In this document: in pieces, positions 35,460-45,180 of the stretch
Position numbering within the stretch: the stretch's first letter is position 1
Layout of the letters: every line of letters begins with the position of its first letter
Source: DATMRF01 sp035566435
Lineage (GTDB): Bacteria; Verrucomicrobiota; Verrucomicrobiia; Limisphaerales; UBA8199
Length of the DNA stretch: 64,000 nucleotides
Assembly (NCBI GenBank): GCA_035566435.1
Contig: DATMRF010000137.1
Coordinates: 1-64,000 of the forward strand
Reading direction: 5' to 3'
Notes under the pieces: model-generated
Databases searched by the model: none
Seen by the model: only the letters and a program-made list of their open reading frames with translations
Told to the model about the DNA's origin: nothing
Made by a program: the position numbers and the translations under genes

Positions 35460-38258
35460 TTGAAAACGCCACAACCTGATCAAGAAGCGCGGCCCCCAGG
35501 GTTCGGCTGGATGTTGCTGCTGCTAGCTGCGGTCGTGGCGTTCCTGCTTCACAATAGTTTCCTGCCCGGGCAAATCCTGTTCTCGAACGATGGTCCGCTC
35601 GGGCGCCTGGAGTCTCAATGCCACCATTTGCCGGAGGCGTTTACCGGCGTCTGGCAGGACCTGAATACGGTCGGCTTTCGCGAAGGGGGCGCTCTCCCCA
35701 ATATCACTTCGGGGCTGCGGCTGGTCCTCACGCCCGTTGGCTTTTCCAAATTCTACGTGCCGGTGGCCCTCGTCATCCTCGGGCTAGGCGCGTGGTGCTT
35801 CTTCCGACAATTGCGCCTCGCGCCGTTGGCCTGCATCCTTGGCGGTTTGGCGGCCACGCTCAATTCCTGTTTCTTCTCGGCCGCCTGCTGGGGGGTCGGT
35901 TCGCTGGCGATAACAATTGGAATGGTCTTCTTCGCGCTCGGTGCCCTTGCGGACGCCTCCTCGGGTCAGCGCTGGCTAAGAACGATGCTGGCAGGGCTGG
36001 CGATCGGGATGGCGGTCGCCGAAGGCGCAGACATCGGCGCCATCTTCAGCTTGTATGTGGCGGGATTTGTCATTTATCAGTCCTGGCTCACGCCAGGACC
36101 CGGGATGCGAAACATGGCAACGGGCGTCGCCCGAGTCGCATTAGTTGCCACAGTCGCTGCGTTCCTCGCGGCTCAGGCGATCACCGTCCTGGTCCAAACC
36201 CAGATGCACGGAGTAGCCGCGGCTCGTGAGGACCTTGGCACGAAGGAAGACCCATGGGATTGGGCGACCAAATGGAGCCTGCCCAAGCGGGAGGCTCTCG
36301 GTCTGGCGATCCCCGGCCTGTTTGGCTTCCGTCTGGACACGCCCGAGGGGGGGGCGTATTGGGGGAACACAGGACGCGATCCCGCGTGGGACCGCTATCT
36401 CGCCTCCGGACAGCAGGGCCCGCCACCGAGTGGCTTCATCAGGTACAGCGGTGGCGGCATTTACGCCGGCGAATTGGTTTTGCTGGTCGCTCTTTGGGCC
36501 GGCCTGCAATCGCTGCGCCGCAAGGCGTCGGTCTTTAGCACGACTCAACGCGGGTCGCTCTGGTTTTGGCTGGTCGTCGGCGTGACTTCGCTTCTGCTCG
36601 CCTTCGGCCGTTACGCGCCGTTTTATCGCTGGCTGTATGCGCTGCCCTATTTCTCCAGCCTCCGTAACCCGACGAAATTCCTTCACGTGCTCAGTTTCGC
36701 GCTCGTCGTCCTTTTCGCTTATGGCATCGACGGCCTGGTGAGGACTTGCCTTATGCGCGCGGGGACGGGCGTTGTCTCGCCGCCGCGCGACTTGAAGGCG
36801 TGGTGGGCCAAGGCGACCGGGTTCGAACGACGGTGGACGCTCGGCTGGCTGCTGGCCTTGGGGTTGAGTCTGCTGGCCTGGAAAATCTACGCTGGGTACC
36901 ACGACCAGTTGGCAGGGTATCTGCAGGGCGTCCTGTTTGAAGCTTCCGCAGCAGAGCAAATCGCTCAGTTCAGCATCCGCCAGGTGGGCTGGTTTGTGGT
37001 TTTCTTTCTCTTGGCTGGCGGACTCCTGGTGCTGCTCTTAGGGGGGCGCTTCGCCGGTCCGCGAGCCAAGTGGGGAGGTATCTTTCTGGGGGCGCTGCTG
37101 CTGCTTGACCTGGGCAGGGCCAATGAGCCTTGGATCGTTTACTGGAACTACCACGACCAATACGCGTCGAATCCTGTGATCGATCTGCTCCGCTCCAAGC
37201 CTTGGATGCAACGTGTCTCCATGTTCCCCTTCCGCATGCCCCCGGCATACACCCTGTTCGGGCAACTGTACCGCGTCGAATGGCTCCAACACCCCTTTGC
37301 GTACTACAATATTCAATCGCTGGATGTCTCGCAAATGCCTCGCTCTCCGGCAGACATCGATGCTTTTGAAACGACCCTGCGCGTTGACCCGCAGGCAACG
37401 AATACCCTTCATCGGCTCGTCCGCCGTTGGGAACTCACCAACACGCGGTATCTGCTCGGGCCTACGGAAGCCCTCGAGGTGCTCAATGGCCAGCTCGACC
37501 CGGTCAAGAAGCGGTTTCGCATCGTTACGCAGTTCAACCTCGTCCCGAAGGCGGGCTTTGGCGAAGCGCGGGACGTGCAGGAATTGACCGCGGCCCTCGT
37601 ACCCGAAGGCACTTACGCCCTCATCGAATTCACGGGCGCGCTACCACGTGCCTCCCTTTACGCGGACTGGCAAGTGAGCACCAATGACGAAGCCACACTG
37701 GCGCGGTTGGCCAGCCGGGACTTTGAACCACAGTCGACCGTGCTCGTCGCCGGAGGGGTGGTCGCTCCGCCTGCTGCCGCCACCGCCCCTCAAACCGCGG
37801 GTTCTGTCGAACTGACCCATTACTCCCCCAGAGACCTCGTGTTCAAAGTCGGTGCCCGGACGCCATCCGTGATGCTGCTGAACGACCGGTTCGAGGCGAA
37901 CTGGAACGCGTTTGTGGATGGCCGCCCGCAGACACTCTTACGCTGCAACTACATCATGCGTGGGGTTTACCTCCTGACGGGCAAGCACACCGTCGAGTTT
38001 CTTTTCCAGCCCCCGGTCGGCCCGCTTTACATCAGCTTGGCGTCCAGTGGCTTTGGCCTTCTCTTATTGGGCGTGGTCGCCGCTGGCCACTTGCGGAGTA
38101 AAGTTGCCACGCCAAGGCCCGTGGCGCCGTCCGAGTCACCGTCGGCGGGCAGCGAGCTGGAGCCCACGCCTGTTCGTGCTCCAACGGGGCCTAAACCTAA
38201 AGGCGCGCCCGGGAAAGGCTCGCGTAAAGACAAACGGCTCAAGGCGAGCGTCCGGTGA
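35460..38258 (+). CDS. YfhO-like polytopic membrane protein
   Basis: About 932 residues from the TTG at 35460. The frame opens at 35385 inside the sulfotransferase gene, and an ATG at 35511 is another option. Twelve or so transmembrane helices fill the first 570 residues (for example FGWMLLLLAAVVAFLL, LWFWLVVGVTSLLLAFG). A periplasmic beta-rich domain with VMLLNDRFEANWNAFVDG follows, then one final helix and a basic tail. This is the YfhO/GT-C-like layout linked in Firmicutes to glycosylation of teichoic acids. Here it probably transfers a sugar from a lipid carrier. It lies 43 bases after the sulfotransferase. Confidence 0.78.
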   Translation: MKTPQPDQEARPPGFGWMLLLLAAVVAFLLHNSFLPGQILFSNDGPLGRLESQCHHLPEAFTGVWQDLNTVGFREGGALPNITSGLRLVLTPVGFSKFYVPVALVILGLGAWCFFRQLRLAPLACILGGLAATLNSCFFSAACWGVGSLAITIGMVFFALGALADASSGQRWLRTMLAGLAIGMAVAEGADIGAIFSLYVAGFVIYQSWLTPGPGMRNMATGVARVALVATVAAFLAAQAITVLVQTQMHGVAAAREDLGTKEDPWDWATKWSLPKREALGLAIPGLFGFRLDTPEGGAYWGNTGRDPAWDRYLASGQQGPPPSGFIRYSGGGIYAGELVLLVALWAGLQSLRRKASVFSTTQRGSLWFWLVVGVTSLLLAFGRYAPFYRWLYALPYFSSLRNPTKFLHVLSFALVVLFAYGIDGLVRTCLMRAGTGVVSPPRDLKAWWAKATGFERRWTLGWLLALGLSLLAWKIYAGYHDQLAGYLQGVLFEASAAEQIAQFSIRQVGWFVVFFLLAGGLLVLLLGGRFAGPRAKWGGIFLGALLLLDLGRANEPWIVYWNYHDQYASNPVIDLLRSKPWMQRVSMFPFRMPPAYTLFGQLYRVEWLQHPFAYYNIQSLDVSQMPRSPADIDAFETTLRVDPQATNTLHRLVRRWELTNTRYLLGPTEALEVLNGQLDPVKKRFRIVTQFNLVPKAGFGEARDVQELTAALVPEGTYALIEFTGALPRASLYADWQVSTNDEATLARLASRDFEPQSTVLVAGGVVAPPAAATAPQTAGSVELTHYSPRDLVFKVGARTPSVMLLNDRFEANWNAFVDGRPQTLLRCNYIMRGVYLLTGKHTVEFLFQPPVGPLYISLASSGFGLLLLGVVAAGHLRSKVATPRPVAPSESPSAGSELEPTPVRAPTGPKPKGAPGKGSRKDKRLKASVR

Positions 38259-38271
38259 GTAAGTTGGAGCG

Positions 38272-38931
38272 TTACGACTTTACGGCCACGACTAAGAACT
38301 GTTTGCCGAAGAGCCGCCAGGGCAGCGGCAGCTTAAGATAGAGCCTGAGCAAGGCCAGAGGGTATTGCCGCCCGTCGGCCATCGTGTAGGGTAAGAAGCG
38401 CTCGTAACACCGCTCTATCTTGAACCCGCGGTTGCGCAGGCCCTCGGAGAGAGACAGCTCTGTCAAAGGCAGATAATGGTCCCAAAAGTCCCAATAGGCT
38501 CCCGGCAGGTATTTGATGTTCGGCCCCAAAGCGATGAGGCGGCCGCCGGGTTTCAGACACCGCCGCGCCTGCTCGATCGTGCGGCCCAGTGTCGCTTTAT
38601 CCGGCAGGTGTTCGAAGAAATTGCTCGTGAACACCGCGTCCAACGCATGCTCCGGAAGCGGCCACGGCTGCGAACAGTCCTGGTGGAAAAACTGGATTCC
38701 GCCAGCCAGCATCCGCGCCGAATCGGGGTTCAGGTCCATGCCGTATTTTTCGCGGGCGGAGATCTGGTTTATGAACTCTCCGTAGCCGCACCCCAGGTCC
38801 AACACTGCGGCTGACGGGCCGATCAGCTCCTGGAAAAAATCGGCCGTGAGCACTTGCCAGACTTTTCGGCGGTAGAGCTGGTTTCCGGCGAAACGCTGGC
38901 CGTAAATGGTTTGGACATCATCAACGCTCAT
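38272..38931 (-). CDS. Class I SAM-dependent methyltransferase
   Basis: 219 residues. Motif I VLDLGCGYGEFIN, acidic position YGMDLNPDSARML, then TSNFFEHLPDKATL and LKPGGRLIALGPNI are those of Methyltransf_11/25-type enzymes. The substrate is unknown. It is 40 bases downstream of a sugar-nucleotide epimerase on the same strand, so a methylated surface sugar is plausible. Confidence 0.82.
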   Translation of the reverse strand: MSVDDVQTIYGQRFAGNQLYRRKVWQVLTADFFQELIGPSAAVLDLGCGYGEFINQISAREKYGMDLNPDSARMLAGGIQFFHQDCSQPWPLPEHALDAVFTSNFFEHLPDKATLGRTIEQARRCLKPGGRLIALGPNIKYLPGAYWDFWDHYLPLTELSLSEGLRNRGFKIERCYERFLPYTMADGRQYPLALLRLYLKLPLPWRLFGKQFLVVAVKS

Positions 38932-38971
38932 GAGCTGGGATAGTCGGCGCTGGCCGTGGGGTGCGGTTCGT

Positions 38972-40039
38972 TCACGCGGAGGTTAAATCGAGCCAATCGG
39001 GATGCTGCTCGGAGTGCACGGCTATTTCTTCGAGGATGGTCTCCAGTTTGCGTTGCGGCTGCCAGCCCCAGCGTCGCTGAGCGGCGCGGCAATCCATTAC
39101 CAGCCACGGGATGTCGAAGGGCCGGGGGGCAGGATCGGCCTCGACCCGCTGGCGTCCAAAACGTCGAGCGCACCAGTCACTGAGTTGAGCCAGCGACATG
39201 CTGTTTTCGCTTCCACCGCCGAAATTAAGGGGCGCTTCGGGGCGGGCTGCCGGCTCGCGCATCTGGCGCGTGAGCAACGGCGCCAGGTCCGCCGGATGAA
39301 AAGCGTCTCGGACCTGGAAGCCTTGGCCATTGAAGCCGGTGTACTTGAGCGGGCGCCGTGCGGCCCAGGCGTGTAGCCAATACGAGAAGATCCCCTGGTC
39401 AGGACGCCCAAATTGGCCGGCGCCGGCGAGCACGCCGCAGCGGTTGAGCCAAACGGGCAGGCCGAAGGCCGACCCATACTCGAGGGCCAGGATTTCGGAG
39501 GCGAGTTTGGTGCTGCCATACAGAGAAAGCGGCGGCTGAGTTGAAAACGCCTCCGCCACGCCCGCTTCCGAACACCCGGCGGGCCAATTCTGACCGGGCC
39601 GAGGCCGGAACGCGTTGGGGTCGGGGACCATTTCGAGCGAAGCCAGCGGGGCGATGGAATAAACACGGCTGGTGCTCAACAGGATGAACCCGGCGTGATG
39701 CCGGCGGCAGTACTCCAGCAGGTTGATGGTCCCGGAAAGATTATGCTCCACCAATTGCCGGCTGGCGCCCGGGTGACCCAACCCGGCCAGCACACTGGCG
39801 TTGGCCGCCGCATCGAGCACCCAGTCAGCCGCGGGCAACACATCGATATCTGAGGCGCTGCGGACATCAGCATGGAAAAACTTTGCCCCCGAAGCCGCCA
39901 GCCGCTGCCGGTTCAGTTCGCTGCCCGGCCGAACCAGGTTGTCCAGGCCGAAAATCTCCAGGCCTTCGCTGCACTCCTGGAGCGCTCGCGCCAGGGTGTG
40001 GCCTACAAACCCGCAGATGCCGGTGATGAGGAGCTTCAT
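38972..40039 (-). CDS. NAD-dependent sugar-nucleotide epimerase/dehydratase
   Basis: 355 residues of the extended short-chain dehydrogenase fold. The NAD-binding glycines are in LLITGICGFVGHTLARAL. Catalytic serine-tyrosine-lysine: LLSTSRVYS and LYGSTKLASEI. The long insert after the serine and the overall pattern resemble CDP-paratose/tyvelose 2-epimerases, but UDP-glucose-type 4-epimerases cannot be excluded. It should act in the cytoplasm on a nucleotide sugar, together with the neighbouring methyltransferase. Confidence 0.83.
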   Translation of the reverse strand: MKLLITGICGFVGHTLARALQECSEGLEIFGLDNLVRPGSELNRQRLAASGAKFFHADVRSASDIDVLPAADWVLDAAANASVLAGLGHPGASRQLVEHNLSGTINLLEYCRRHHAGFILLSTSRVYSIAPLASLEMVPDPNAFRPRPGQNWPAGCSEAGVAEAFSTQPPLSLYGSTKLASEILALEYGSAFGLPVWLNRCGVLAGAGQFGRPDQGIFSYWLHAWAARRPLKYTGFNGQGFQVRDAFHPADLAPLLTRQMREPAARPEAPLNFGGGSENSMSLAQLSDWCARRFGRQRVEADPAPRPFDIPWLVMDCRAAQRRWGWQPQRKLETILEEIAVHSEQHPDWLDLTSA

Positions 40040-40146
40040 GGGCGATGGCGGCCTTGCGGCTGCGGGAGTTCACGGAATGAGAATCGCATGGTCCTGGCCA
40101 GAGATCATTCAGGGAGTGTCTGCGGAATCAAGCGTTTTATCTGTTT

Positions 40147-41076
40147 TCAAAACACCTGCGGCACGCCTTCGTCGAGGAACCTGATCTTTTGCGAAAGCCC
40201 CTGTTCGCGGGCCAACTGCTTAAGCCAGCGCGGCGGCTCGTCGAGGTCCTCGAACGACAGGCGGAACGTCCCGTAGTGCATCGGCACCAGCCATTTCGCC
40301 CGCAGTTCCTTGAATACCTTGATGGCGTCGTCGGGCCCCATGTGCAGATGCCGGAAGGATTCCGGGTGGTACGCCCCAATCGGCAAGAGTGCAATCTCCG
40401 GCCGGCAGGTCTTTCCGATCTCTTTGAATCCGTCGAAGTAGGCGCTGTCTCCCGCATGATAAATCCGGCGCCCCTGGTGCTCCAAAATAAAGCCGCCGTA
40501 GCCGCGGTAATTGTCCCGCAGCACGCGCGCGCCCCAATGCTTGGAGGGCGTGAACATTACCTTCCAACTCCCGTGCGAAAAGCTTTCCCACCAGTCCAGC
40601 TCCACCACGCGGCCGAAGCCGAGGTCGTACGCGAGGTCGCCCACACCCCAGGGCATGATGCCGATCTTCGGGTGAGGCAGGCGGCGCAAAGTGGGTTTGT
40701 GAAAGTGATCGAAGTGCGCGTGAGTGAGCAGGACCACGTCGATGGGCGGCAAGTGCTCGAGGCGCAGGCCCGAGCGCTTGATGCGCTTGAGCAGGAACAA
40801 CCAATTGGCGAAGTTAGGATCGATCAGCACATTGAGGTCGGTGAACTGCACCAGGAAAGAAGCGTGTCCGATCCATGTTAACGCCACCTGGCCCGGCTGC
40901 AGCTTGGGGAAGACCGGCCGGCGGTGCTGTCCCGTGCGCCGCGTCAGCAGGGCTTTCCAAACCATCTCCCGGAAAAAAGTCCGCGGATTGAAATGCTTGG
41001 CCGGCGTCAGGTCCTTGAACGAGCGGGGCAACGGCTGGCGCAACGTGGGCGGCCGGTAAGGTTTATTCTTCGTCAT
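40147..41076 (-). CDS. Metallo-beta-lactamase-fold hydrolase (NAPE-PLD/RomA-like)
   Basis: 309 residues from ATG 41076. The open frame runs on to 41379, but that extension crosses the palindromic repeat at 41146-41218 and the start of the next gene, so it is rejected. The metal site HAHFDH lies in DVVLLTHAHFDHFHKPTL, with further ligands in SKHWGARV, YHAGDSAYFDGF and PMHYGTF. The WIGHASFLVQF beginning is typical of the UlaG/RomA/NAPE-PLD group. The substrate is unknown; a phosphodiesterase or lactonase are options. Confidence 0.82.
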   Translation of the reverse strand: MTKNKPYRPPTLRQPLPRSFKDLTPAKHFNPRTFFREMVWKALLTRRTGQHRRPVFPKLQPGQVALTWIGHASFLVQFTDLNVLIDPNFANWLFLLKRIKRSGLRLEHLPPIDVVLLTHAHFDHFHKPTLRRLPHPKIGIMPWGVGDLAYDLGFGRVVELDWWESFSHGSWKVMFTPSKHWGARVLRDNYRGYGGFILEHQGRRIYHAGDSAYFDGFKEIGKTCRPEIALLPIGAYHPESFRHLHMGPDDAIKVFKELRAKWLVPMHYGTFRLSFEDLDEPPRWLKQLAREQGLSQKIRFLDEGVPQVF

Positions 41077-41145
41077 ATCGACAAGGCTTATCCTACTCGT
41101 GATGCGCCAGGAATGAAATTCAAAGTTCCCGGGAGAGCGAGCGAC

Positions 41146-41218
41146 GCGGGTGGGCGAGCGTCCACGCGATCTACGCACCATGAAAATCCTGGGCTCGCGA
41201 GGACGCTCGCCCTCCCGC
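41146..41218. repeat. Palindromic REP-like element
   Basis: Two 24-base arms (41146-41169 and 41195-41218) form an inverted repeat with about two mismatches. The core is GGGCGAGCGTCC and its complement; the loop is 25 bases. Read as protein on the minus strand it gives the string GEGERPREPRIF, then RSRGRSPTR. I associate such strings with spurious or repeat-derived proteins in PVC-phylum genomes. It lies between the divergent metallo-hydrolase and carbonic anhydrase genes. Confidence 0.7.
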
Positions 41219-41351
41219 CCCGAATCGAGACCATTCCCCGCTGGCGTTGTCTTCAAACCGGGAATATCTTCCCTCTGATTCCACGCGCCTGCGCCGACGG
41301 GCGGAGTTTTGCACCCGCGCGATGCGCAAGCTTGGGAAATGACGAAACGCG

Positions 41352-41891
41352 ATGAGCGATCTCGAAAAACGATTGGCAACTTTTTTAGGCCGGCAGCCTC
41401 AGATTGACCCCAGCGTTTATATCGCCCGGGGTGCTATGGTCGTCGGCGATGTTACGCTTGGGGAGGGCTCGAGCGTTTGGTACAACGCCGTGCTCCGTGG
41501 CGATATCAATCGCATCGTCGTCGGGCATCACACCAACATCCAGGACAATTGTGTGCTCCACCTGGCCGACGATATCCCTTGCATCCTGGGTCACTTCGTC
41601 ACCGTGGGGCACAATGCGATTGTGCATGCGGCCACCATCGGCAGCGAAACTCTGGTCGGGATGGGCTCCCGCATCCTGGATGGAGCTGTGATCGGCGCGC
41701 AATGCCTGATTGGGGCTGGGGCGCTGGTAACCCAGGGCACCCAAATCCCACCCGGGTCGCTGGTCCTGGGCGCGCCCGCGAAAGTCGTCCGGCCGTTGAC
41801 GGCCGAAGAACGCGCGAGCTTGAAGGGCTTCGCCGAAAAATATGTCGAGCTGGCCGCTTACTACTTGCGGCACAACATCAATGTCTCGTAG
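41352..41891 (+). CDS. Gamma-carbonic anhydrase-like protein
   Basis: 179 residues of left-handed beta-helix hexapeptide repeats (IDPSVYIARGAMVVGDVTLG and onward). Putative zinc histidines are in CVLHLADD and VGHNAIVHAATIG, at the spacing of gamma-class carbonic anhydrases. A C-terminal helix (AEKYVELAAYYLRH) is as in the YrdA/PaaY group. It is a cytoplasmic trimer in known members. Reversible CO2 hydration is possible, though many YrdA-like members have uncertain activity. Confidence 0.88.
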   Translation: MSDLEKRLATFLGRQPQIDPSVYIARGAMVVGDVTLGEGSSVWYNAVLRGDINRIVVGHHTNIQDNCVLHLADDIPCILGHFVTVGHNAIVHAATIGSETLVGMGSRILDGAVIGAQCLIGAGALVTQGTQIPPGSLVLGAPAKVVRPLTAEERASLKGFAEKYVELAAYYLRHNINVS

Positions 41892-42167
41892 CGACGCACC
41901 ACTCGCTGAGATTCGAACCGAGTAATGCATCTCGAGGAGCACCCCCCTGGAAGTTTTGATCCGTACAACACCCAACGGTCCGGCTTGATACGTGGAGTGC
42001 AACTGGTCAACAATGGCCGCGAGATGCGACATGTTCTGCGGGCACTCGGGTTTGAACCCCGGCAGGCAACAACTTGCGGGAGAGTTTGTAGGTTTGAACG
42101 TCGGCGACACGATTGGCCCTCGCCGATCCGCGGACGCTCTGGTGGCCCAAGGTGGCCCTGGCCCCTG

Positions 42168-44825
42168 ATGTTCCTGGCGGCGGGAGCCGCAGCGCGGTTG
42201 GCCATCGCTGCCCCGGAAACCTCTGAACTCGCCACGACCGAACGGGTGGGCCAACTCGGCCCGAACTTATACGCGACTCCGGTGAACCAGTTGCTGACTC
42301 CGGTTGGCCACCAAATTGAATTGCCAGGACTCCGGCCGCAGGCCATCGCGCTCAGTCCTGACGGAAGATTGCTGGCCATTTCCGGCAAGACCGCCGAATT
42401 AATTCTGGCGGACCCCAGCAGTGGGAAAGTTTTGCAGCGGCTGTCGCTGCCTTCCGCAAGGACCGGAGAACCCAGCGCCGGCCCCGTATCCAGCCAGATC
42501 CTCGAACGAGACAAGGAAGGGCAGGTGAGCTACACCGGCCTGCGGTTCTCACCCGATGGCCGCCGCCTGTACCTGGCGAGCGTGAACGGTACGATCAAAG
42601 TGTTCAAGGTAAGCGCGGATGGCAAAGTGGCAGCCCTGGACAGTTTTGCCCTGCCGCCGGCCAATGCGCCCCGGCGGAAGCTGGAAATCCCCGCAGGCCT
42701 GGCGCTATCGCGCAACGGCAAACGTCTTTACGTAGTATTCAATTTATCAAATCGCCTCGCGGAAACGGACGCCCTGAGCGGCAAAGTCCTGCGCACCTGG
42801 GACGTTGGCGTCGCGCCATACGACGTTGTGTTGGTGGGAAACAAAGCTTACGTAAGCAACTGGGGCGGGCGTCGCCCGGAAGCTGACAGTGTCACCGGTC
42901 CTGCCGGCCGCGGCATGCTCGTGCGGGTGGACCCGGTGCGACGCATTGCCAGCGAAGGGTCTGTGAGCATCATTGACCTTGCCGGCGGCCGTCCGACCCA
43001 TGAGTTGCTCACCGGACTGCACACCTCGTCGATGGCGCTTTCACCCGGCGGACGCTACCTCGTCGCTGCCAATTCCGCGAGTGACACACTTAGCGTCATC
43101 GATACCCGCAGGGACGAAATCGTCGAAACGATTTGGGCTCGGCAAAGGGCGGGCGACCTGTTCGGCGCCAGCCCGAACGCGCTGGCCTTTAACCGCGAGG
43201 GGAATCGTCTGTTTGTCTGCAACGGGACTCAAAACGCGGCGGCCGTGATCGACTTTTCGCCAGGAAAATCGAAATTGCTCGGTCTCATCCCGGTGGGGTG
43301 GTTTCCGGGGGCGATTGAGTTCGATCGCCGCCGCGATTCGCTGTGTGTCGCCAATATCAAAGGCATCGGCTCCGGCAAACGATTGCTGGCCGGAGAGCCT
43401 GCGAAATTCACCAGCCACCAATATTTTGGCACCGTTTCGCTGCTGCGCGTGCCGTCGGCGGCCGAATTAGCCGCCGATACCCGCCTCGCTTTGCGAAACC
43501 TGCGCTATCCGTTGCTGCAGGCGGCACGCTTGCCGGCGCGGCTGGGCGCACTCGCGCGCCCGGTTCCGGAGCGGGTCGGGGAGCCGAGCTTGTTCAAACA
43601 CGTCGTCTATATCATCAAGGAGAATCGAACATACGATCAGGTGTTCGGGGATGTCGCGGCCGGCTACGGCGAGCCGTCGCTTTGCGTCTTCGGCGAGAAG
43701 TTCACTCCGAACCAGCACAAGCTGGGGCGCGATTTTGTGCTGCTGGACAACACCTACTGTTCCGGAGTGCTCAGCGCCGACGGTCACCAGTGGGCTGACA
43801 GCGCGATGGCAACCGACTACATGGAGAAATCCTTCGCCAGCTTTCCGCGCAGCTACCCGGATGGTATGGGCGAAGATGAGGCGGACGCGCTGGCCTATTC
43901 GCCGGGAGGCTTTATTTGGGACAATGCGCTCGCTCACGGGCGGACGCTGCGTGATTACGGGGAGTTTGCAATCACGGACAAGGCGTGGCTGAGCGCGTCC
44001 AAAAAAGACCCGATCACCTTCCTGGATCATTGGCATGACTTCACCAACGGCGCCGCGTCGATCCGCATCCGCAGCCAACCGGCGATTGAATCTTTGCGCC
44101 CATACCTGTGCACGGAGACGGTCGGCTGGGACCTCGATATTCCGGATGTGTTCCGCGCGCGCCAGTTCATCAAGGAATTGAAGGCGTTCGAGCGAAACGG
44201 GGGACTCCCGAACCTCACCATCATCTGCCTCCCGAATGACCACACTTCCGGCACCGACCCCGGCGCTGCCACGCCGGCCGCACAGGTGGCTGACAACGAC
44301 CTCGCTTTCGGACAAATCGTCGAAGCGCTCAGCCACAGCCGGTTCTGGCCAGAGACCTGCGTGTTCGCTATCGAGGACGATCCACAGGCGGGCTTCGATC
44401 ATGTGAGCGCCTACCGCACCACCGCTTACGTGGTCAGTCCCTACACGAAACGCCATAGCGTCGTTAGCACCCAGTACAACCAGACCAGCCTCATCCGCAC
44501 GATTGAACTCATTCTCGGCCTGCCGCCCATGAACCAGTTGGATGCCACTGCCACGCCGATGACGGATTGCTTTACTACGACGCCCGACTTGACCCCATTC
44601 ACGGCGGTATCGAATAACATTCCCCTGGACCAGGTGAATCCCGAAACGAAGAAAATCGCGGACCGGTTGTTGCGGCGTTACGCTGCGCTTTCGGCGAAAC
44701 TTCCCTTGTCCAAACCGGATCAGTGTCCGGAAGACTTGCTCAACCGGATCCTCTGGCACGCAATGAAAGGCTCCCAGACCCCCTATCCGACCTGGGCGGT
44801 GTCCCTGACGGAGGACAAGGATTAG
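42168..44825 (+). CDS. Secreted YVTN beta-propeller fused to phosphoesterase (phospholipase C-like)
   Basis: About 885 residues from the ATG at 42168 (MFLAAGAAARLAIAAPE, signal-like); the frame opens at 41925 but the upstream part has no conserved features. The first half is a beta-propeller with repeats such as LSPDGRLLAIS, FSPDGRRLYLA and LSPGGRYLVAANSASDTLSVID. The second half is an alkaline-phosphatase-superfamily phosphoesterase: HVVYIIKENRTYDQVFGD (metal-binding start), LDNTYCSG, CLPNDHTSG and FAIEDDPQAGFDHVSAYR. It probably hydrolyses phosphate esters or phospholipids outside the cytoplasm. Confidence 0.82.
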   Translation: MFLAAGAAARLAIAAPETSELATTERVGQLGPNLYATPVNQLLTPVGHQIELPGLRPQAIALSPDGRLLAISGKTAELILADPSSGKVLQRLSLPSARTGEPSAGPVSSQILERDKEGQVSYTGLRFSPDGRRLYLASVNGTIKVFKVSADGKVAALDSFALPPANAPRRKLEIPAGLALSRNGKRLYVVFNLSNRLAETDALSGKVLRTWDVGVAPYDVVLVGNKAYVSNWGGRRPEADSVTGPAGRGMLVRVDPVRRIASEGSVSIIDLAGGRPTHELLTGLHTSSMALSPGGRYLVAANSASDTLSVIDTRRDEIVETIWARQRAGDLFGASPNALAFNREGNRLFVCNGTQNAAAVIDFSPGKSKLLGLIPVGWFPGAIEFDRRRDSLCVANIKGIGSGKRLLAGEPAKFTSHQYFGTVSLLRVPSAAELAADTRLALRNLRYPLLQAARLPARLGALARPVPERVGEPSLFKHVVYIIKENRTYDQVFGDVAAGYGEPSLCVFGEKFTPNQHKLGRDFVLLDNTYCSGVLSADGHQWADSAMATDYMEKSFASFPRSYPDGMGEDEADALAYSPGGFIWDNALAHGRTLRDYGEFAITDKAWLSASKKDPITFLDHWHDFTNGAASIRIRSQPAIESLRPYLCTETVGWDLDIPDVFRARQFIKELKAFERNGGLPNLTIICLPNDHTSGTDPGAATPAAQVADNDLAFGQIVEALSHSRFWPETCVFAIEDDPQAGFDHVSAYRTTAYVVSPYTKRHSVVSTQYNQTSLIRTIELILGLPPMNQLDATATPMTDCFTTTPDLTPFTAVSNNIPLDQVNPETKKIADRLLRRYAALSAKLPLSKPDQCPEDLLNRILWHAMKGSQTPYPTWAVSLTEDKD

Positions 44826-45180
44826 CGGCGCGGTCTGCTATTGATGCCGGGTGTATTTTTTGTCTGCCGCCTCAGTCAATTGGGGCGGGGTGCACCCGGT
44901 ACTCCGACCGGAGCGCCGATTTGAAATTGGCTTTACGCGACCGCAACCTAACCGCACACCACCGCGGTCACGCATGCTCTAAGCTGATTGCAAGTCGCCG
45001 CTCCGGCCCGGATGTTCCGCCTTGGTGGTAGTGTGAGGCCAGCGACGCGCACGGCTTCGATTTTTTGTCGGGCTTGACTCTCATACCGCACTTGCTTAAG
45101 GTTCCCGGCTCGCTGGGCGGCGGAATCCCGGGTTCGTGGCGCCACCGGACTTTGTCAGCGATCAACGGAAAGGTTTGCTT
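44826..45180. other. Leader region of trigger factor gene, no gene seen
   Basis: 355 bases with no gene. A TTGACT hexamer at 45074-45079 is followed after 16 bases by TTAAGG, a weak -35/-10 candidate about 75 bases before the GTG start. A GGAAAGG ribosome-binding site lies close to the start. No riboswitch was recognised. Confidence 0.3.

Noticed and set aside
42040..42075. T-arm-like GGGTTTGAACCCC suggesting a tRNA
   Set aside because: No acceptor, D or anticodon stems fit around it, and the invariant C of the T loop is absent.
43467..44759. Minus-strand open frame (430 codons)
   Set aside because: Mirror of the phosphoesterase gene, arginine-rich, no motif.
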